A stretch of DNA of 64,000 bases from Pachyseris speciosa (lineage: Eukaryota > Cnidaria > Anthozoa > Scleractinia > Pachyseridae), in assembly GCA_016490735.1 (NCBI GenBank), contig JAEMWC010000364.1:583501-647500 (forward strand). Reading direction: 5' to 3'. Shown here piece by piece: positions 33,283-45,933 of this stretch (positions are counted from its first letter, which is position 1; each line of letters opens with the position of its first letter). The position numbers and the translations under genes are program-made. Below the pieces are notes generated by a model. That model saw nothing but the letters and a program-made list of their open reading frames with translations. It was not told the DNA's origin and did not search any database.

Positions 33283-34740
33283 AATTACCCGGGCTGCGCG
33301 CGTCTCGCGCGGCGCCCGGGTCTTAAACTACCGACGGTTCTTCTTTTTCGTCGTCGAGTATCATCCACAAATGGCACTTCCGGCGTTTCTGCGCAAGCGC
33401 TAACTATTTTTAACAACAGTGATGCGTGTTGTCACGTATGGGAAAATGTCGATTCATCTTGTGGCTTTTGAAGTCTGAACAAACAATATGTTAAGAGAAG
33501 TGTCTATGCGAATGTTTGGAAGTTCAACGGCGAGAAGAAAGTTTTTAACATGAGTAAACTTAACGGCAGATGGACTGCCGTGTTTCCCCGTGTCTGCTTC
33601 AGTAGACAGCGAGTGGTCTCTAATTTTGGCGACGGATTGTGGGGGCACGTGCGCGCGCGAAGTTGCGAGGAGACGCCACGCGAGGGGAGCGCCAAAAATT
33701 AGAGGCTACAGACAAAGGGAGTTTGACCTTTCACGGCCGAGTGATTCGAGTGTAAATCTCATATCAACAGCAAGAATGATGCCTGTTGTCACGTATCGGA
33801 AAACGTCGATTCACCTTGTGTTTTTGAAGTCTGAACAACTAATATGTTAAGACAAGTGTCTATACGAATGTTTGCAAGTTCAACAGCAAGAAGAAAGCTT
33901 TAACATGACCAAAATTTAACTCCAGATGGACTGCCGTGTTCCCGTATCCGCTCCATTGAGATGTACATTTTGTTGAATAACTCAAGTACGGGATATCACA
34001 CACCTCTGAGACTTTGACAGGTAGTTTATTTACTATTTTGCCACAATATCTCAATTTCTGGACTTTAATTTTTGAATGATAAGCGATTATATTTTACAAA
34101 TGTACTAGCGTCCCTTGAAACTGTCCAGAAACGTTCCTTTCTTGTGTTTCAAATGACCCTGGATTGACGTATTTGTAAACAGTTTCACTCTGCTAATTAA
34201 TTTTCTACTCACATTTCACCGAGACTCCATTCACATTTATGCGAAAAAATCCAACATCGTTCGATAAGCGTTTCCTTTCTCAAACAATTATCCATGGAAG
34301 CGAAAACAAGTGTGCTTAGTTTTTTTTTAATTTTGGAATCAATACACTATTTTTATCATCTTGCATAACGATAAACCTCTGTGGCCTAAAGGTCATTGTT
34401 CCTGCCTGAGACGCAGCTAACCCGGGTTCGATGTCCTTTAGTGGTATATATCACGGGCTTTATTTTTTCTGTTTCTCTTTTTCTTGTTCTTTTAGAAATA
34501 TTTTTTACAAGTGTTATAATTATTGTGCTCAATGGTTGAGCTGTATTTTAGAGGAATATATGTTGATAGGGGTCTAAAGAAATAGACTCCAACACAAGCT
34601 AAACATAATGCGTCCGATGTAAGAGAGACAGACTTCCCTCTATTCTTTTGTTTAGCACTAAGTTAGGGATACAATACTGTTTTATGCAAGCCCGGGTTTA
34701 GGCTAATTGTAGCCTCTTGTTGTCTTTAGTGCAAGCTAGC
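33283..34740 (+). repeat. 1.5-kb dispersed element, direct copy
   Basis: Begins with a self-complementary GC-rich block (acccgggctgcgcgcgtctc, then gcgcggcgcccgggt). It has an internal duplication of roughly 350-bp period: gaagtctgaacaaacaatat / gaagtctgaacaactaatat, about 33468 and 33825. It ends gcaagcccgggtttaggcta. No coding capacity recognised, so a non-autonomous element is likely; class unknown. Confidence 0.75.
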
Positions 34741-35600
34741 GGACCTATATGAGGAAACAAATTCCTGGGATCAAAAGCAGACAAAAGCCACTAATCCTTC
34801 ATTGTTTTCATGGTTCATCGTTTTCTACTTAGTCGGTTTTCTATCGTGTTCTGGGTCATCGTTTTCTAGACATCCATAACACAAGCAGTGTTGACTGTAC
34901 TTGAAGAACGCGTAGTGCTACTATCTGCCCATGATGAACATGATGCAATAGTACTAATAGTGAAAATAAAAGTATGGAAAGGAATTCAGATCTTGTTATT
35001 CTAACTTTGTCATAATATTACAACCGTGCAGGTGAATCAGTGAAGTAATAAATTGCAATTTCTAATTGCCTTTTGCGGAAAGGCCGAGTAAAGGCCAACA
35101 TGGCCTCTTGTTGTAAACTACCACGATGGATAAACACAATGTTTGTATCGGCGGGGCTAAAGTACAGGACACACTCCACAGGTCAATATACAGCTCACAT
35201 CGTCACATTGCTACAGATATTAATAAAGAAGCCCCAAAAGTGTCTCCTAGCCCTAATAACTATCCAAAATTTTGTTTTAGATTGAGGAGAAACTGTTTTG
35301 CGTAATTACCAATCAATAAAGCTGTGACCTGTACTTTAGACCCGGCAGCGTTTCCTATTGACAACTACTACAGAGCTTGTGTGGAATGTTAAGACAGTGC
35401 CGTTCAAATGTGCGATTACGGGTTCATTGTTCTTCAATTAGAGGACGGCTGAATGCAAATTCGAATCCCTTGGTTTGTCACGAGTACAGAGAAAACAATT
35501 TTCAGCTTGAATTATTAAAGCTGTAACAAACAGTGAACAAACTGCACCAAAGGTAGCTTAAAATTTTCTTCACGTGCGCTTGCTACTGAACTAAGTTTAC
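34741..35600. other. Intron 1 of UGT-A (minus strand); no feature recognised
   Basis: Unique-looking AT-rich sequence. The open frame at 35073-35285 has no supporting motif. Confidence 0.4.
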
Positions 35601-35744
35601 CTCGTGTCCTCTGGCAGCAAGTTCCTCTCCGATGCTAGCAATCACACGGTAATGACTCCTTGAAAACATTGGAAACAGGGCATATTTTGTAGCCGAGCAA
35701 CTCGACATAATAGAGATAAAGACGAGGCAAAGAAAAGATGCCAT
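35601..35744 (-). pseudogene. UGT-A exon 1 (signal peptide and catalytic histidine)
   Basis: ATG at 35744; 48 codons ending GAG before a gtaaac donor (phase 0, as in UGT-B and UGT-C). It encodes MASFLCLVFISIMSSCSATK, a signal peptide, and then YALFPMFSRSHYRVIASIGE and ELAARGHE. SHY holds the histidine that acts as catalytic base in animal UGTs. The exon has no lesion. The next exon in frame and phase would begin VEIFVGD, but that exon is at 24565 on the opposite strand. I call the locus a pseudogene because of this rearrangement and the lost exon 3 donor; if the inversion is an assembly error only the donor defect remains. Confidence 0.83.
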
Positions 35745-38370
35745 TTTGGAAAGACAATTATCGACTTCTTTCGTTTGTATTATCGTTTTCTCAGTCACGC
35801 ATTTACTGAAAGCAACAAAATTTGCGGACACAGCAAAAGGAGAGGCCCTGGGCGAAGATCGTATTCGCCAATAGAGATTCCCATGGTTGATGAGAGTTGC
35901 CAAGCCTAAGAAAACAGATTATTTATATGTAAGAATTCCCCGACCTAAGAAAAAAAGCAGCATAAATCAAGACCTTTTGTACTTTTCAAATGACCGTGAC
36001 AGAGGCCCCGTTCACCCTCATCATGCCCACAAATTTGAATCATGTTTTGGAATGGTTTTGGATTCAAGGGCGATTATTAAATCGCGCCGCTGATATTTTT
36101 GTTTTGCACTCCGTTGACAGCTGTGTTTAAATTTTTTTTGTCAGATTGTTTTTCTTGGCGATAAGACCAGTCACGCGAGATTCCCGCCATTTTTTTCATA
36201 ATCAGATTATAACTCGCTACGATCAGAGAGAAACAATCCTGTTGTCGAAAAAAGTGTTTGTGACTTTTACAAAATAGGAAAATAGCCTGTCTTAAACGGG
36301 GTTACCCCTTACAAAATTGTAAGTATATCGACAATACCATAGAGAAAGTTTCATTTTCGATTCCGGAACCAATTTAGTCGGCTCACACGTATGCGTTTGC
36401 GTTCAGTTGACTAGCTAGCTTGTGCAAAGTGGAAAACTAGTTAAAAACAACTGGTAGATCCTGTGGGTCATATTTTCCTGGTGTATCTTCAAATCGAGTA
36501 GCACGCTAACCCACGGTGTGAAACTAATTTGGAAGCCTGCTATTCGTTTGTAATGTTACATCCAGTTCCAAAAAAATGTCCCGTAAATAGAAACCCCCTC
36601 TCGAGATTATGGCTCTCAAAATTACGACCTGTGTTCCAAGGGCGGTTTATACCCGTATAGGCCTTGTGTAGTAAGGGTGACTATTGAGGACATTTTAACT
36701 ATTGAAATTGTATTGCAATAGGTCACATTGATATTGCAATAGTATTGCGATAGTGGAGGTACTATTGCAATTATAGTATTGCGATAGTTTTCAGGAATGA
36801 CTTTATTTAATTAATGCCTTATACTTTTAAGAAATAACTAAGACGTAGTGGTCAATACAGGTGGAACACAGTGCAGTGGAATTTAATCAAAGTTATTGAG
36901 AAACCAAAATGTTTAACAGACACAACTGTTGTTAGTGTTTTAGTAGATTCATGAAAATTGGAACACTCCATAGAATTTAAGCAATTTGTGGTAAAACGAA
37001 ATAACACGTTTGTAACACTCTAACATTCCCGGAACATTAGAGTCGCTAAAACATTCTAGTCGCAGTAGGTGGATTGCTTATAGTTTCTTTTTCATCATTA
37101 TTGTGACCTTGAGAATCAAAGATGGGTAAAAATCTAAAGAATTTAAAATGTTCGAAGTATACGTGTAGAAGCTATCGACAGTTCGCTACACTATCGCGAT
37201 TGTTATCGATGTTTCATTTTCACTATCGATCCATCGCTATCGCAGCGTTAATATGGCGATTAATCGATATATCGATGTAATGTTACAGCCTTATTGTGTA
37301 GGTGGTACCCCCATCCCGGTTCCCCTACATGTCCCCGTTCACCGTGCGAATCCAAGCTGTTCCAGTACAAAACATTTGCACGAAAATAATGCTTTTACGA
37401 GGCATGCTGGATCTGTGCACATTTTGTATCGCAACCTCGTTTCCAGGGAACGAGGTTGTTTGCATCGACGTAAAAATTAACAGTGCCTATTTAAGGCGTA
37501 AAATGGAGGAAACAAGGATGACAGCTTCATCCTCTTTTGGTTGACTGGCATGATTGACTTTTTGATTGGAAAAACCCAAACACATGTCAGTACATAATAC
37601 CATTTAATTTGAGGGGGTGGGAGGTTTTGGAGGATTTTGTTCAGGGGACATACAGACTCCATGTCAAATGTTTGTAGAAATTTCATCTTATATGCAGACT
37701 TCTGTGCTATTTAAAAATGACACGGAGGTGTAGGTTATCACGGTTTATTTCCCACTAATTAATTTTTGTAATTTTTTTATTGGCTATTTTGGATCTCGTG
37801 GTGCAAATCGGAGGACGGATATCAGGCAATATACCCCGTCCGAGTCGATATTTGTCCTCCGATTGTCGGTCGCAAAAAAGGCAAAGCAATGTTTAAAATA
37901 AAATAGAACTCAACCCGATCATCTGAGTTGTTTACATCATTCGCAATCGTCGTCATATCACATTTTTTTTCAACATTTTCAACTTTCAAATGTATATACG
38001 CAATATGAAAATTAATCGGAGGGTTATAAATTAAATAAACCCCTTCCGGGCTTGCTGGTATATCAGAGGATAATGTATTTGGCTGATAGGTTGTCCTCAA
38101 CTGAAATTTCACAGTTGCCCTCGAAGCTTCGCTTCTCGGACAGTCTATCTAGTCTTTTTCGGACAGTCAATCAGCCCCGAACATTATCCTCCGATGTACC
38201 AGCCGCCGAAAGGGGTTTATTTACTAAATATTCACGATTCTTAGATCCTTTCAATCGTTTAAAGGCGAAATCAATCGCCTTATGTCTACCTTGTACTCCC
38301 ACACGGCAAACATGCAAATCAGTTTTTATTTTAATCTTTGTACTGATGTTTGTAAGTTGTAATATATAGA
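35745..38370. other. UGT-A upstream region; no gene
   Basis: 36690-36800 has repeated attgcaatag/gtattgcgatag blocks; 37165-37275 is rich in tatcga motifs. 37530-37745 is a dispersed repeat also present at 55190-55400 (acataataccatttaatttg, agactccatgtcaaatgttt). No exon recognised. Confidence 0.5.
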
Positions 38371-39933
38371 TTTAGCCAAGCCTAAAAGCGGAGCTCCACG
38401 ATTATTATTTTTTTACTGGTATTGAAGAACACCGCACGGCTTTCCTTGCGCCAATATTTTATGTTTAGAGCAGTCAACGGGAATTGACCGCGGTTCAAAA
38501 ACATCAAAACAATACAAGAAAACAATACAGTCGACGCGTGTGTTTGTTCAAAAACAAATTTAGCAATCACAGAATGATCAAATATTTTCATCCAACATCG
38601 TTGGACGAGCATGTTTGACGGTTTAGCCACCTTCTCACAATAGTGCATTAAATGGCTTTCCATGTTTGATCGAAATCAAACATGTTCATCCAAAATTTCG
38701 CACTACGAACAAATGTTTGATCGTTTAGCCACCTCAACAAACAAATCGTGCACAAACGGTAAAAAGCAACCAAATGAGCCACGTAACGTCGAAAATTTCA
38801 GCAATAATATGCAAAAATCATTTTTTTTGGACTCACTTGGTCCCGTGTTTGGTCAAACATTGTTTTGCGTTTAGCCACCAAACGTTATGCTTGACAAACA
38901 CTATAATGGAAGAAAATGTTTGATCCTTTAGCCGGGACTTAACAAACATATTTCATAGTACGTTAAGTTTAGACATAGCTTAAATGTCGTAGAAAAGAGA
39001 AAAACGAAAACAATCCTGATAGTTTGGATAGGTAATCGCATGGGGCCGAGTAAATATCACTTGTGCCAGTTTTCAGAAAGTTGCTGAAATTGTCCTCATC
39101 GCGCAAAACATAAGTGATACTAATCCTTAATTTTACGAGGATTCATTGCGATTACGTGTTAATAACATAAGGGCAAACGTTTCTTTCAGTTCTTAACACT
39201 GCAGAAACACAGACGCCGAAAAACATGTGCAGTCAGCCAAGCGGAGGAAAACACTCGTTCGCTTGTAAAACAACAAACAAACAATTCGACTAGCTACTCT
39301 TTGTGTCCAAAACGAGTAGACTGTTATTTATATCCAGTCGAGACAGAAATACAAGTTTCCTTCCCGAACAAAATTAACAACGATTAAACCAAATGCTAAG
39401 CTTCAATTTATTTAAGTTACCTGTGTTGTCGAGCTTTCTACCACTTGAAAATACGCATCGATCCACTATAGTAAAAACACGCATCTACAAAAATAGCAAA
39501 CGGTTTGTTCAAAGAAAGAACTTCTTCCACCAAGTGTGAGCTACTCGTTCCTGCCATTAATACCGGTGAGTTGTTAAGAACTTTCTTGGTGAGCTGCAAG
39601 ATCTCGCGGTAAAGTGAACAAGCCCTGAAGCGTTAAATCATTTTGTTTTTCAACCACACAATCCGGGCGCCATAGAAGTGGATCCAAAAATTGAAGAATT
39701 TCCTGCGAACAACCTTTTGCTCTTCCATTTTCCAGTTGAAAATTCACCTTCCGGAGTAACTTTTAAGTTGTTCTTGATTTTTATGCCCTTCAGTTATGCG
39801 AATTAAGAGACAGAAACTGAACTTCGAAGATGATGTTGATTTGCTCAAAATGAAGACACCAACTGAATGTGAAATCTCGAGCCGCAGAAAGCGCGGTGTC
39901 TCGTTTTGGTTAAATTAACTTGATTTGAATAAA

Positions 39934-39974
<41 letters not shown>

Positions 39975-40006
39975 GGAGTGAAACACGAAAATTTGGTTTA
40001 TCAACG

Positions 40007-40037
<31 letters not shown>

Positions 40038-40430
40038 GGATTCGATTAGCTGACGTTTCGAGCGTTAGCCCTTCGTCGGAGCGAATCGAGGAATTGTGGG
40101 TTGTGTATGGTTTATATACAGGAAATGGAGCTACGCTATTGGTGGTAACAAGGTAACGTGAAAAACATGAATAAATTAATTGAATGAAAAGCGCTCGTTG
40201 ACACCGTGGGGATTAAGAGTGCCAATTTGAAAGATCAGTTTTTGCTCGAGATTTTTACGGCTTTCCGTGGTACCTTGATGTAGGGAAAGGCCGGAGATCG
40301 ACATGTGCTGTTTGGAATGGTTAGGGAGATTAAAATGCCGAGCGACAGGTTTGGATGCGTCTTTGTCATTTGAGCCTGCGATCCAATTGAAAACCATTAC
40401 CTGGCCAGCGGTCAACTTAAAAAAAACAGC
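39934..40430 (-). mobile_element. Penelope-like retroelement, 3' end with GIY-YIG C-terminus
   Basis: Minus-strand frame 40415-40176 encodes DKDASKPVARHFNLPNHSKQ, SISGLSLHQGTTESRKNLEQ and KLIFQIGTLNPHGVNERFSF before the stop. This spacing of H, E and P-x-GxN residues is the end of the GIY-YIG endonuclease of Penelope-like elements. A hammerhead motif and a 3' tail shared with 16142-16218 follow. The reverse transcriptase part is absent, as in most truncated copies. Confidence 0.82.
40043..40088 (-). ncRNA. Hammerhead ribozyme motif, type I, in Penelope-like element
   Basis: Minus strand: stem I strand CGAUUCGCU, core CCGACGA, a GGGC-UAAC-GCUC stem II, GAAAC, GUC cleavage triplet, then AGCUAAUCG. 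The two stem I strands pair over eight positions with one mismatch. The core differs from CUGANGA at the second base (C for U), which should weaken or abolish cleavage. Confidence 0.68.
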
Positions 40431-40601
40431 GGACCTCGATGAGCTCTAACTTGAGCCCGCGATATGGTCACGTGATACTGGTCAGCGGAAACCTTGTTTT
40501 GACAGGTGTCAATTAGCCATGACACGGATGCCCTATATCAAAGATCTACGCTGTAAACTAGGTGATCAGCTGGAGTATGGCCGCCATGTTGGATTATTAT
40601 G

Positions 40602-40632
<31 letters not shown>

Positions 40633-40682
40633 GACTCCGTCGTCGTGCGTACGCGCCCACGAGCAATACCGCTAGCCATTTT

Positions 40683-40714
<32 letters not shown>

Positions 40715-41349
40715 AGGTATGGTGCTCCGCCGGAGCTCCGCTATAAATAAAGTATATGTAGATGATACATGGTTATTGCGATAACACGCCCCCTCATGAG
40801 TTCCTGAAATAGTTTGCTGAAATACGTATTGGTTAATAACAACGAAATGTTTTGTTTTCAGGTCTAATTTCAAATGGAGACTACCGTAAGTCAGATAAAC
40901 GTAATTCTAACTCTTGAGTCTATGAATGAGAATTGCCACGAGAACAGAGTGTTAAATGCAAACCGCTTAGTTTGCTTTTGCTTTGCTTGGCTGTTTCTTT
41001 AAACATAGCTGGCACAAACATCTAATCAAGAGATAAAAAGCAGCAAATACACCAACTGACAACAAAAGGGCCACAAAAATCACATCCAGTAAGTATAGCT
41101 GGTAAAACGGTAGATCCAATCCGCGCGGCCTGAGATGTGGCAAACCACCTTGAGCCTGCGTGTACTCCACCCAGTCAGCGGCTTGTTGTACAGGAGTGCG
41201 AGGGTGTAGTCTGATGGACTTGGAAATTCGAGCCGCAGATTCTCGGTAACTGAGGAAAGATTGAAAGAGGGAATAGTGCATAAAAATTTTCTGTCAACAT
41301 TCAGTATTTAAGCGTTCTAAGTATTCCCTACAAATTTACTGGAAACCAT

Positions 41350-41545
41350 AATGTGAGAATGAATAAATGAAAATCATATGTTTGCAATGCATATTAAAGA
41401 ATGAAGATGTGAATGATCGTCGCAGTTATGAACATAACTTAAGCGGTAGTGAAAATGAAGCCCAAAAAAAATTCAGGCTTGTACGGGATTCGAACCTACA
41501 ACCTCTGCGATACCGGTACAGTGTTTTACCAACTGAGCCAATTGG
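41350..41545 (-). mobile_element. tRNA-derived SINE in UGT-B intron 4
   Basis: Minus-strand head near 41545-41476 with B box ggttcgaatcc, then tail blocks ccgcttaagttatgttcata and cttcattctttaat. Confidence 0.8.
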
Positions 41546-43208
41546 GAATTGGTCATTTTGTTGGAAACCACAATATTTGACGAGGACGCCATTTCTTCAC
41601 ACCGTCCACGGACACGAATAGTTGTGCGAAAACGCAACGAGGTATATTTCATTTTATTTCATGTCCTCTGCTAATTTGCAGCAAAAAAACTCACTATACC
41701 GTTTCAACCGCGTGGGGTCTTTGAGAGGTGCAAATACCGCACCCATAGGGTGCTATCAATAAAAATTAACAGTCAAATCTCACGACAAACTCCATAAAGA
41801 TCGACTGTACTTCATAGGAAGACCTGCAACATTTAAGTTAAATCCGTTTTGAAATTCATTTCTTTCCTGGTTATCTACAGCCAACATAAGACAAAGATGT
41901 TTATTGTACCCAGAGATTTAAATAAACTAAATTACAAAAGCTAATAAATACTCGTTTCTGGGCACAACTGCTCATGCATGAAAAAAATAAATCTATTTGG
42001 CTTTTGCAAATGACCCTAAAAGCTGGTCATATCACCCAACAAGTTAACTATTTTAGCAAAAATGAATCAAAGAGATAGGCGGGAAGTGTGCACTTGTATT
42101 TATCGCTTCGCATACATTTCCAGCGTAAGGAAGCAAAGAATACCTGGATCGGAGGTTGTTAGGTATATTAGGTGAGTTCTAGCTGTAATCCAAAGTGTTG
42201 CCTACAGCTGCTATCCTTGTTATGACCAATGCGTTTGATAGCTGAACATGACAGACACTTTCCATCCAAACCGCATCGGTACAAACTTTGATCAAGATAT
42301 TCAAATGTTGTTATGTGTGGCTATTAATTTCAGTGACTTTCCGGACTTATGTATGCCGTGGAGTCTATTTACCTCGGATTGCCCAGAACAGTGTTTATCG
42401 CGTTAATGAGATTACTTTCTGTTAATCAACTCCTTGTACAAAATCTCTGCCATCCCAAAATGTTTTGCTGCAACTGAGTTTTCCAGCTGGTCTCCAAAGA
42501 AAGGTACACAGATCATAGGAACTCCATGGTAACCGGCTTGTAGCATCCCATTCATTCCCGCGTGCCCAATAAACAGCCGAGTCTTGGGATGACCGAGGAT
42601 GTCGTTCTGTCGGAGCCAGGATAAAACTTTGACATTGCTACCAATGTTCAGTCTTTTGCCTTCTGTTTCAAACAAAATGGAGCATGAATTAGGCAACGCT
42701 AGGGGAATCTACGGAACAAGTACTGTAGTTATGACGTTAATTGTTAGTAATATAAACTAGTAAATCCCGAAAAGTACCCATCAAATATAAAGCCACAAAA
42801 ATCTGACACTAAAATTCTTCTTATATACGCCCTCCCAAATGTAAACCGCTGAGTCTAAAGATCAGTTGCTCTTAGCTGTTACCTTACTAACTCAAGCTAT
42901 TTTACAGCCAAATCCAACCAGTTTTGAAACGCCCAATAATCTCTTAAGTAATACCTCCGTTCAGTCTTCCGAAAGTAATGCTCGGGGCTTGTACATGTTA
43001 AGTGATCAGTTATAGTATCCCGTATCATCTATCCTTTACATCTCAGACCTCTGTTCTCAATAACTTTACCACCCATCTTAATTTCTTTTTTTTCAATATT
43101 ACGCATCTTATATTGGTTAACAGCATGTAGGATGAGTGACAAGGGACCCTGCACAAAGAGAAAACCCCTCACTAGGAGCATCCCCTGAAGTTGGCAGGTT
43201 GGAAGAGG

Positions 43209-43235
43209 GATGGTGGGGGGGGGGGGGGGGGGGGT
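43209..43235. repeat. G homopolymer tract in UGT-B intron 3
   Basis: tggtgggggg followed by a run of more than 20 G with no interruption. Confidence 0.95.
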
Positions 43236-45420
43236 TCTGAACATTCCCTCTCCTGTACCTTTGTGGTTTAGTGGGCAAAGTAAAAACATTTTCCCATTTT
43301 CTGCTGGTTCCCGCTGCTTTCAACATTCTGATTCCCGTCCCTTTATCGCGCCTCCAGGGACTTCTCACCCGTTCATTCCGGCGGTCTTCCACCTCTGCCC
43401 CAGCCCCCCTGCGCCCCTCCCTTACTTTAAGTTAGCACCACTTGGTGAGAACATTCGACCGCAGCATAGCGTTGGTTTTATAAGTGGTCAAGTTACATCA
43501 TGTTTCCTCAGATTAGTCACTTAAGTGGCGATATTTTACGGAATTTTTGGCGGCACTTTCTTCCAATTAAGAAAGATGACCAAAATAAAGCAATTAAAAG
43601 AATAATGGAATACTTTTTAAATCAAACACCTTTTAAGTCCAACGTACCTGCGTTTGGTTTCCAGATGACGCGTTGTGGCTGGTTAGAGAAGACTGAAGCC
43701 ATTGTTTCAGTCTTTTTGTCGTCTATTTCGCCAAGAATGGATCCAAAAGACACAAGGATAACTCCCTCGTCACCAGATTCCCGGACAAACTCCTCTAGCT
43801 CGTCCGGAAGAGGTTTAGCTGGACTGGATAAAAGTGGACCAACCATTTTATGACCTGAAACACATAGTTAAAGTGAGTAAAGTGATGACCAAACGTTGTG
43901 AAAAACAAAGGAATAAATTTCAGCTTGGTCTCAGAATATCTAGAAATTCAAGAGCTGATGAATACGACGAAGTTAAGAGATCTTACACCTCCATGCGTAT
44001 ACCCCTATCCAAAAACATCCCGTCTCAGCGGAAACGAATGGTCTCAGGTATTTTGGGATCAGTCATTGCCACCAGAAATTGACTGTTCATTCTCTTGTCA
44101 CCAATACTAAGAGGGAGAGAACCTTCAAGTTTGTCTACCCATTCAGTAGTTGGTGGGTTAATTCGACGATGCGCTGAATCAAAAAGTTCAAGTTGGGGTG
44201 GCGAGTAAATAATCTTATGGCAATAATTTAGTCAAACTCCACTGGTTTCCAAATATGAGTTTTGGATGTTAAGCTGCTTTGGATTCTCTATTACATTTTC
44301 AAGATTGGGGTGGGAGGTCTAAGCCATGTAGAAAACAATGAGACACTGACTTTTTCGAAAGTTAGCTTGCAGGTCGAGCAAAGTTTCAAATTTACAACGC
44401 GTTACCCTTCCAAATAATAACTGACTCATCTCGAGCTATGTCTCTTATAAGTAAATATTCATGTGTGCAACCATCATACGCGAGACTGGGATATTACGAT
44501 ACGACTACAAAAGTAGGAGGTAAACATGAGGGCGAGTTCTCTCAAATCGAACGAGTCCCCGTACTGACTGAAGAGAAACGAAGATAACAGATGCTTGGTA
44601 TAGGTTTACACAACAACCAAAATTGTAACGGTTTTGCTAAGGACTACTTTAAATAGCCTTGTATCAGCATGTGCTTTTAAGGGACACGAGGTTGACTTTT
44701 CTAGACTACAGCCAGTACTCCCTTTTTGATAGGGTGTTCTTGAGCAAGCGGCGAAGCCACAGTCCACAAGCAGCGTAAAAAAATGGGACCGAAAAGCCAC
44801 TCTCGTGTTCACAGTTGCATAATTCACTCATTTCACTAACATGTAGAATCAGAGCAAGAATTAGGACAAACGCTTGCAATCGAAGACAGTTTGATATTAC
44901 TTACATGGTAACATTGGTCGTGAATAGTCAAAGGCTTCGGTTTGAAACAGAATAAGATCCACTTTCTGAAGAGTCTGCTCCAGACTTTTTTCCGGAGTTA
45001 TGTTGTGTTTTTTCTTTAAGGCCAAGTAGGTGTTGATGGACCAAGCAGCGATCTTGTTTTTCAACAACCAAACTGAGTTCTTTGCTCTCTGAAAAAAGCT
45101 CATGTTGTCTGTCATCACTGATGAAAACTGAGGTATGTAGGATGGAAGGGCAGCAACGTTAAAGGCAGGAATTATCATGGCTGTTGTCAGCGAACTCATT
45201 AACACCGTCACATGTGGCTTGGAGAATTTATCTGCGATCAGAGACGAGCACGCATACATGCCGCCACCAATGACCAGGTCAGCGGACTTGACTTCATCCA
45301 TGACGGCTTTGTCACCGAATTTTGCATCGCAGTAGGCAAACATGAGTGGAGGTAATTTATGCACACACGGCATGTACGTTGATTTTGCTTCTTCACTTTT
45401 GAAAGCGTTTTCAAAACGAC

Positions 45421-45625
45421 CCGGTTCTGATAACGAACTCGACCGGCGCCGTGACGAAAGGCGTAACCGAATCGAAACCGATGCGGTTACAAATGAAACC
45501 GCGTCCGTGTAAACAGTGCCTTAGCTACCCGAACGTAGCCAGCCCCCGAAAGTAGCGACCCTCCGAAAGTAGCGATAGAAAAAGGCTTTTAAATCCGAAA
45601 GTAACGAGCGTCGTTAGTTTCGGAA
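45421..45625. repeat. Dispersed repeat replacing the start of UGT-B exon 2
   Basis: Contains two ccgaaagtagcga units and paired blocks such as accgaatcgaaaccgatgcg. It abuts the coding sequence directly at about 45430 and no acceptor or VxFVGD sequence is found upstream. Confidence 0.6.
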
Positions 45626-45933
45626 CTTTACAGTACTTATTACTGGTAAAAATGACTGATTGATTGATTGATTAATAATGCATATGTCAAGCTCACTCGT
45701 TAGTAGCAAAATTTCCCTACTTGAACATTTTTTATCAAACAGTGAGCAAAATAAACATACACACATATAGTACCTCGTGTCCCCTGGCAAGAAGCTCTTT
45801 TCCAAGTCTCGCAAGAACAAGATAGTGGCTTCTTCCAATAAACGGAACCATCACAAATTTCGCCCGCGAAGCAACTCGACTAAACTGTCATCAACAGAAC
45901 TAGGCTGCGCGCAAGACAACGTAGTAATGCCAT

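Larger units (their letters stand above)
38376..40745. repeat. Large composite repeat with GCGGAGCTCC ends, Penelope fragment inside
   Basis: Starts agccaagcctaaaagcggag (also at 57430) and ends near ggtgctccgccggagctccg. Blocks cgtgttaataacataagggc and gtcagccaagcgga are shared with 57425-58215, an apparently internally deleted second copy. tgtttgatcgtttagccacc-type units recur several times inside. A Penelope-like 3' end (39934-40430) has inserted into it. Confidence 0.6.
40967..45933 (-). pseudogene. UGT-B, UDP-glycosyltransferase pseudogene, five exons recognisable
   Basis: Exons on the minus strand: 45933-45774, about 45430-44905, 43854-43648, 42662-42373 and 41249-40967. It is the closest relative of UGT-C, sharing DLVIG-GMY, SKPHVTVL, ALPSYIPQF, ITPEKSLEQTLQKVDLILFQ and GHAGMNGMLQAGYHGVPMIC. 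Lesions: a TAG at 45882-45880 inside the signal peptide; one extra base later in exon 1 (160 nt against 159 in UGT-C); exon 2 lacking its first 60 or so codons, replaced by a dispersed repeat (45421-45625); and one extra base in exon 4 near 42414-42420 (290 nt against 289) giving LINRK and a stop. Exons 3 and 5 are intact, with lengths 207 and 283 as in UGT-C, and splice sites are conserved. The C-terminus keeps a membrane segment and KAKAN tail. Confidence 0.9.

Noticed and set aside
43029..43524. Proline- and glycine-rich open frames in UGT-B intron 3
   Set aside because: Driven by the G homopolymer and C-rich flanks on both strands; no motif.
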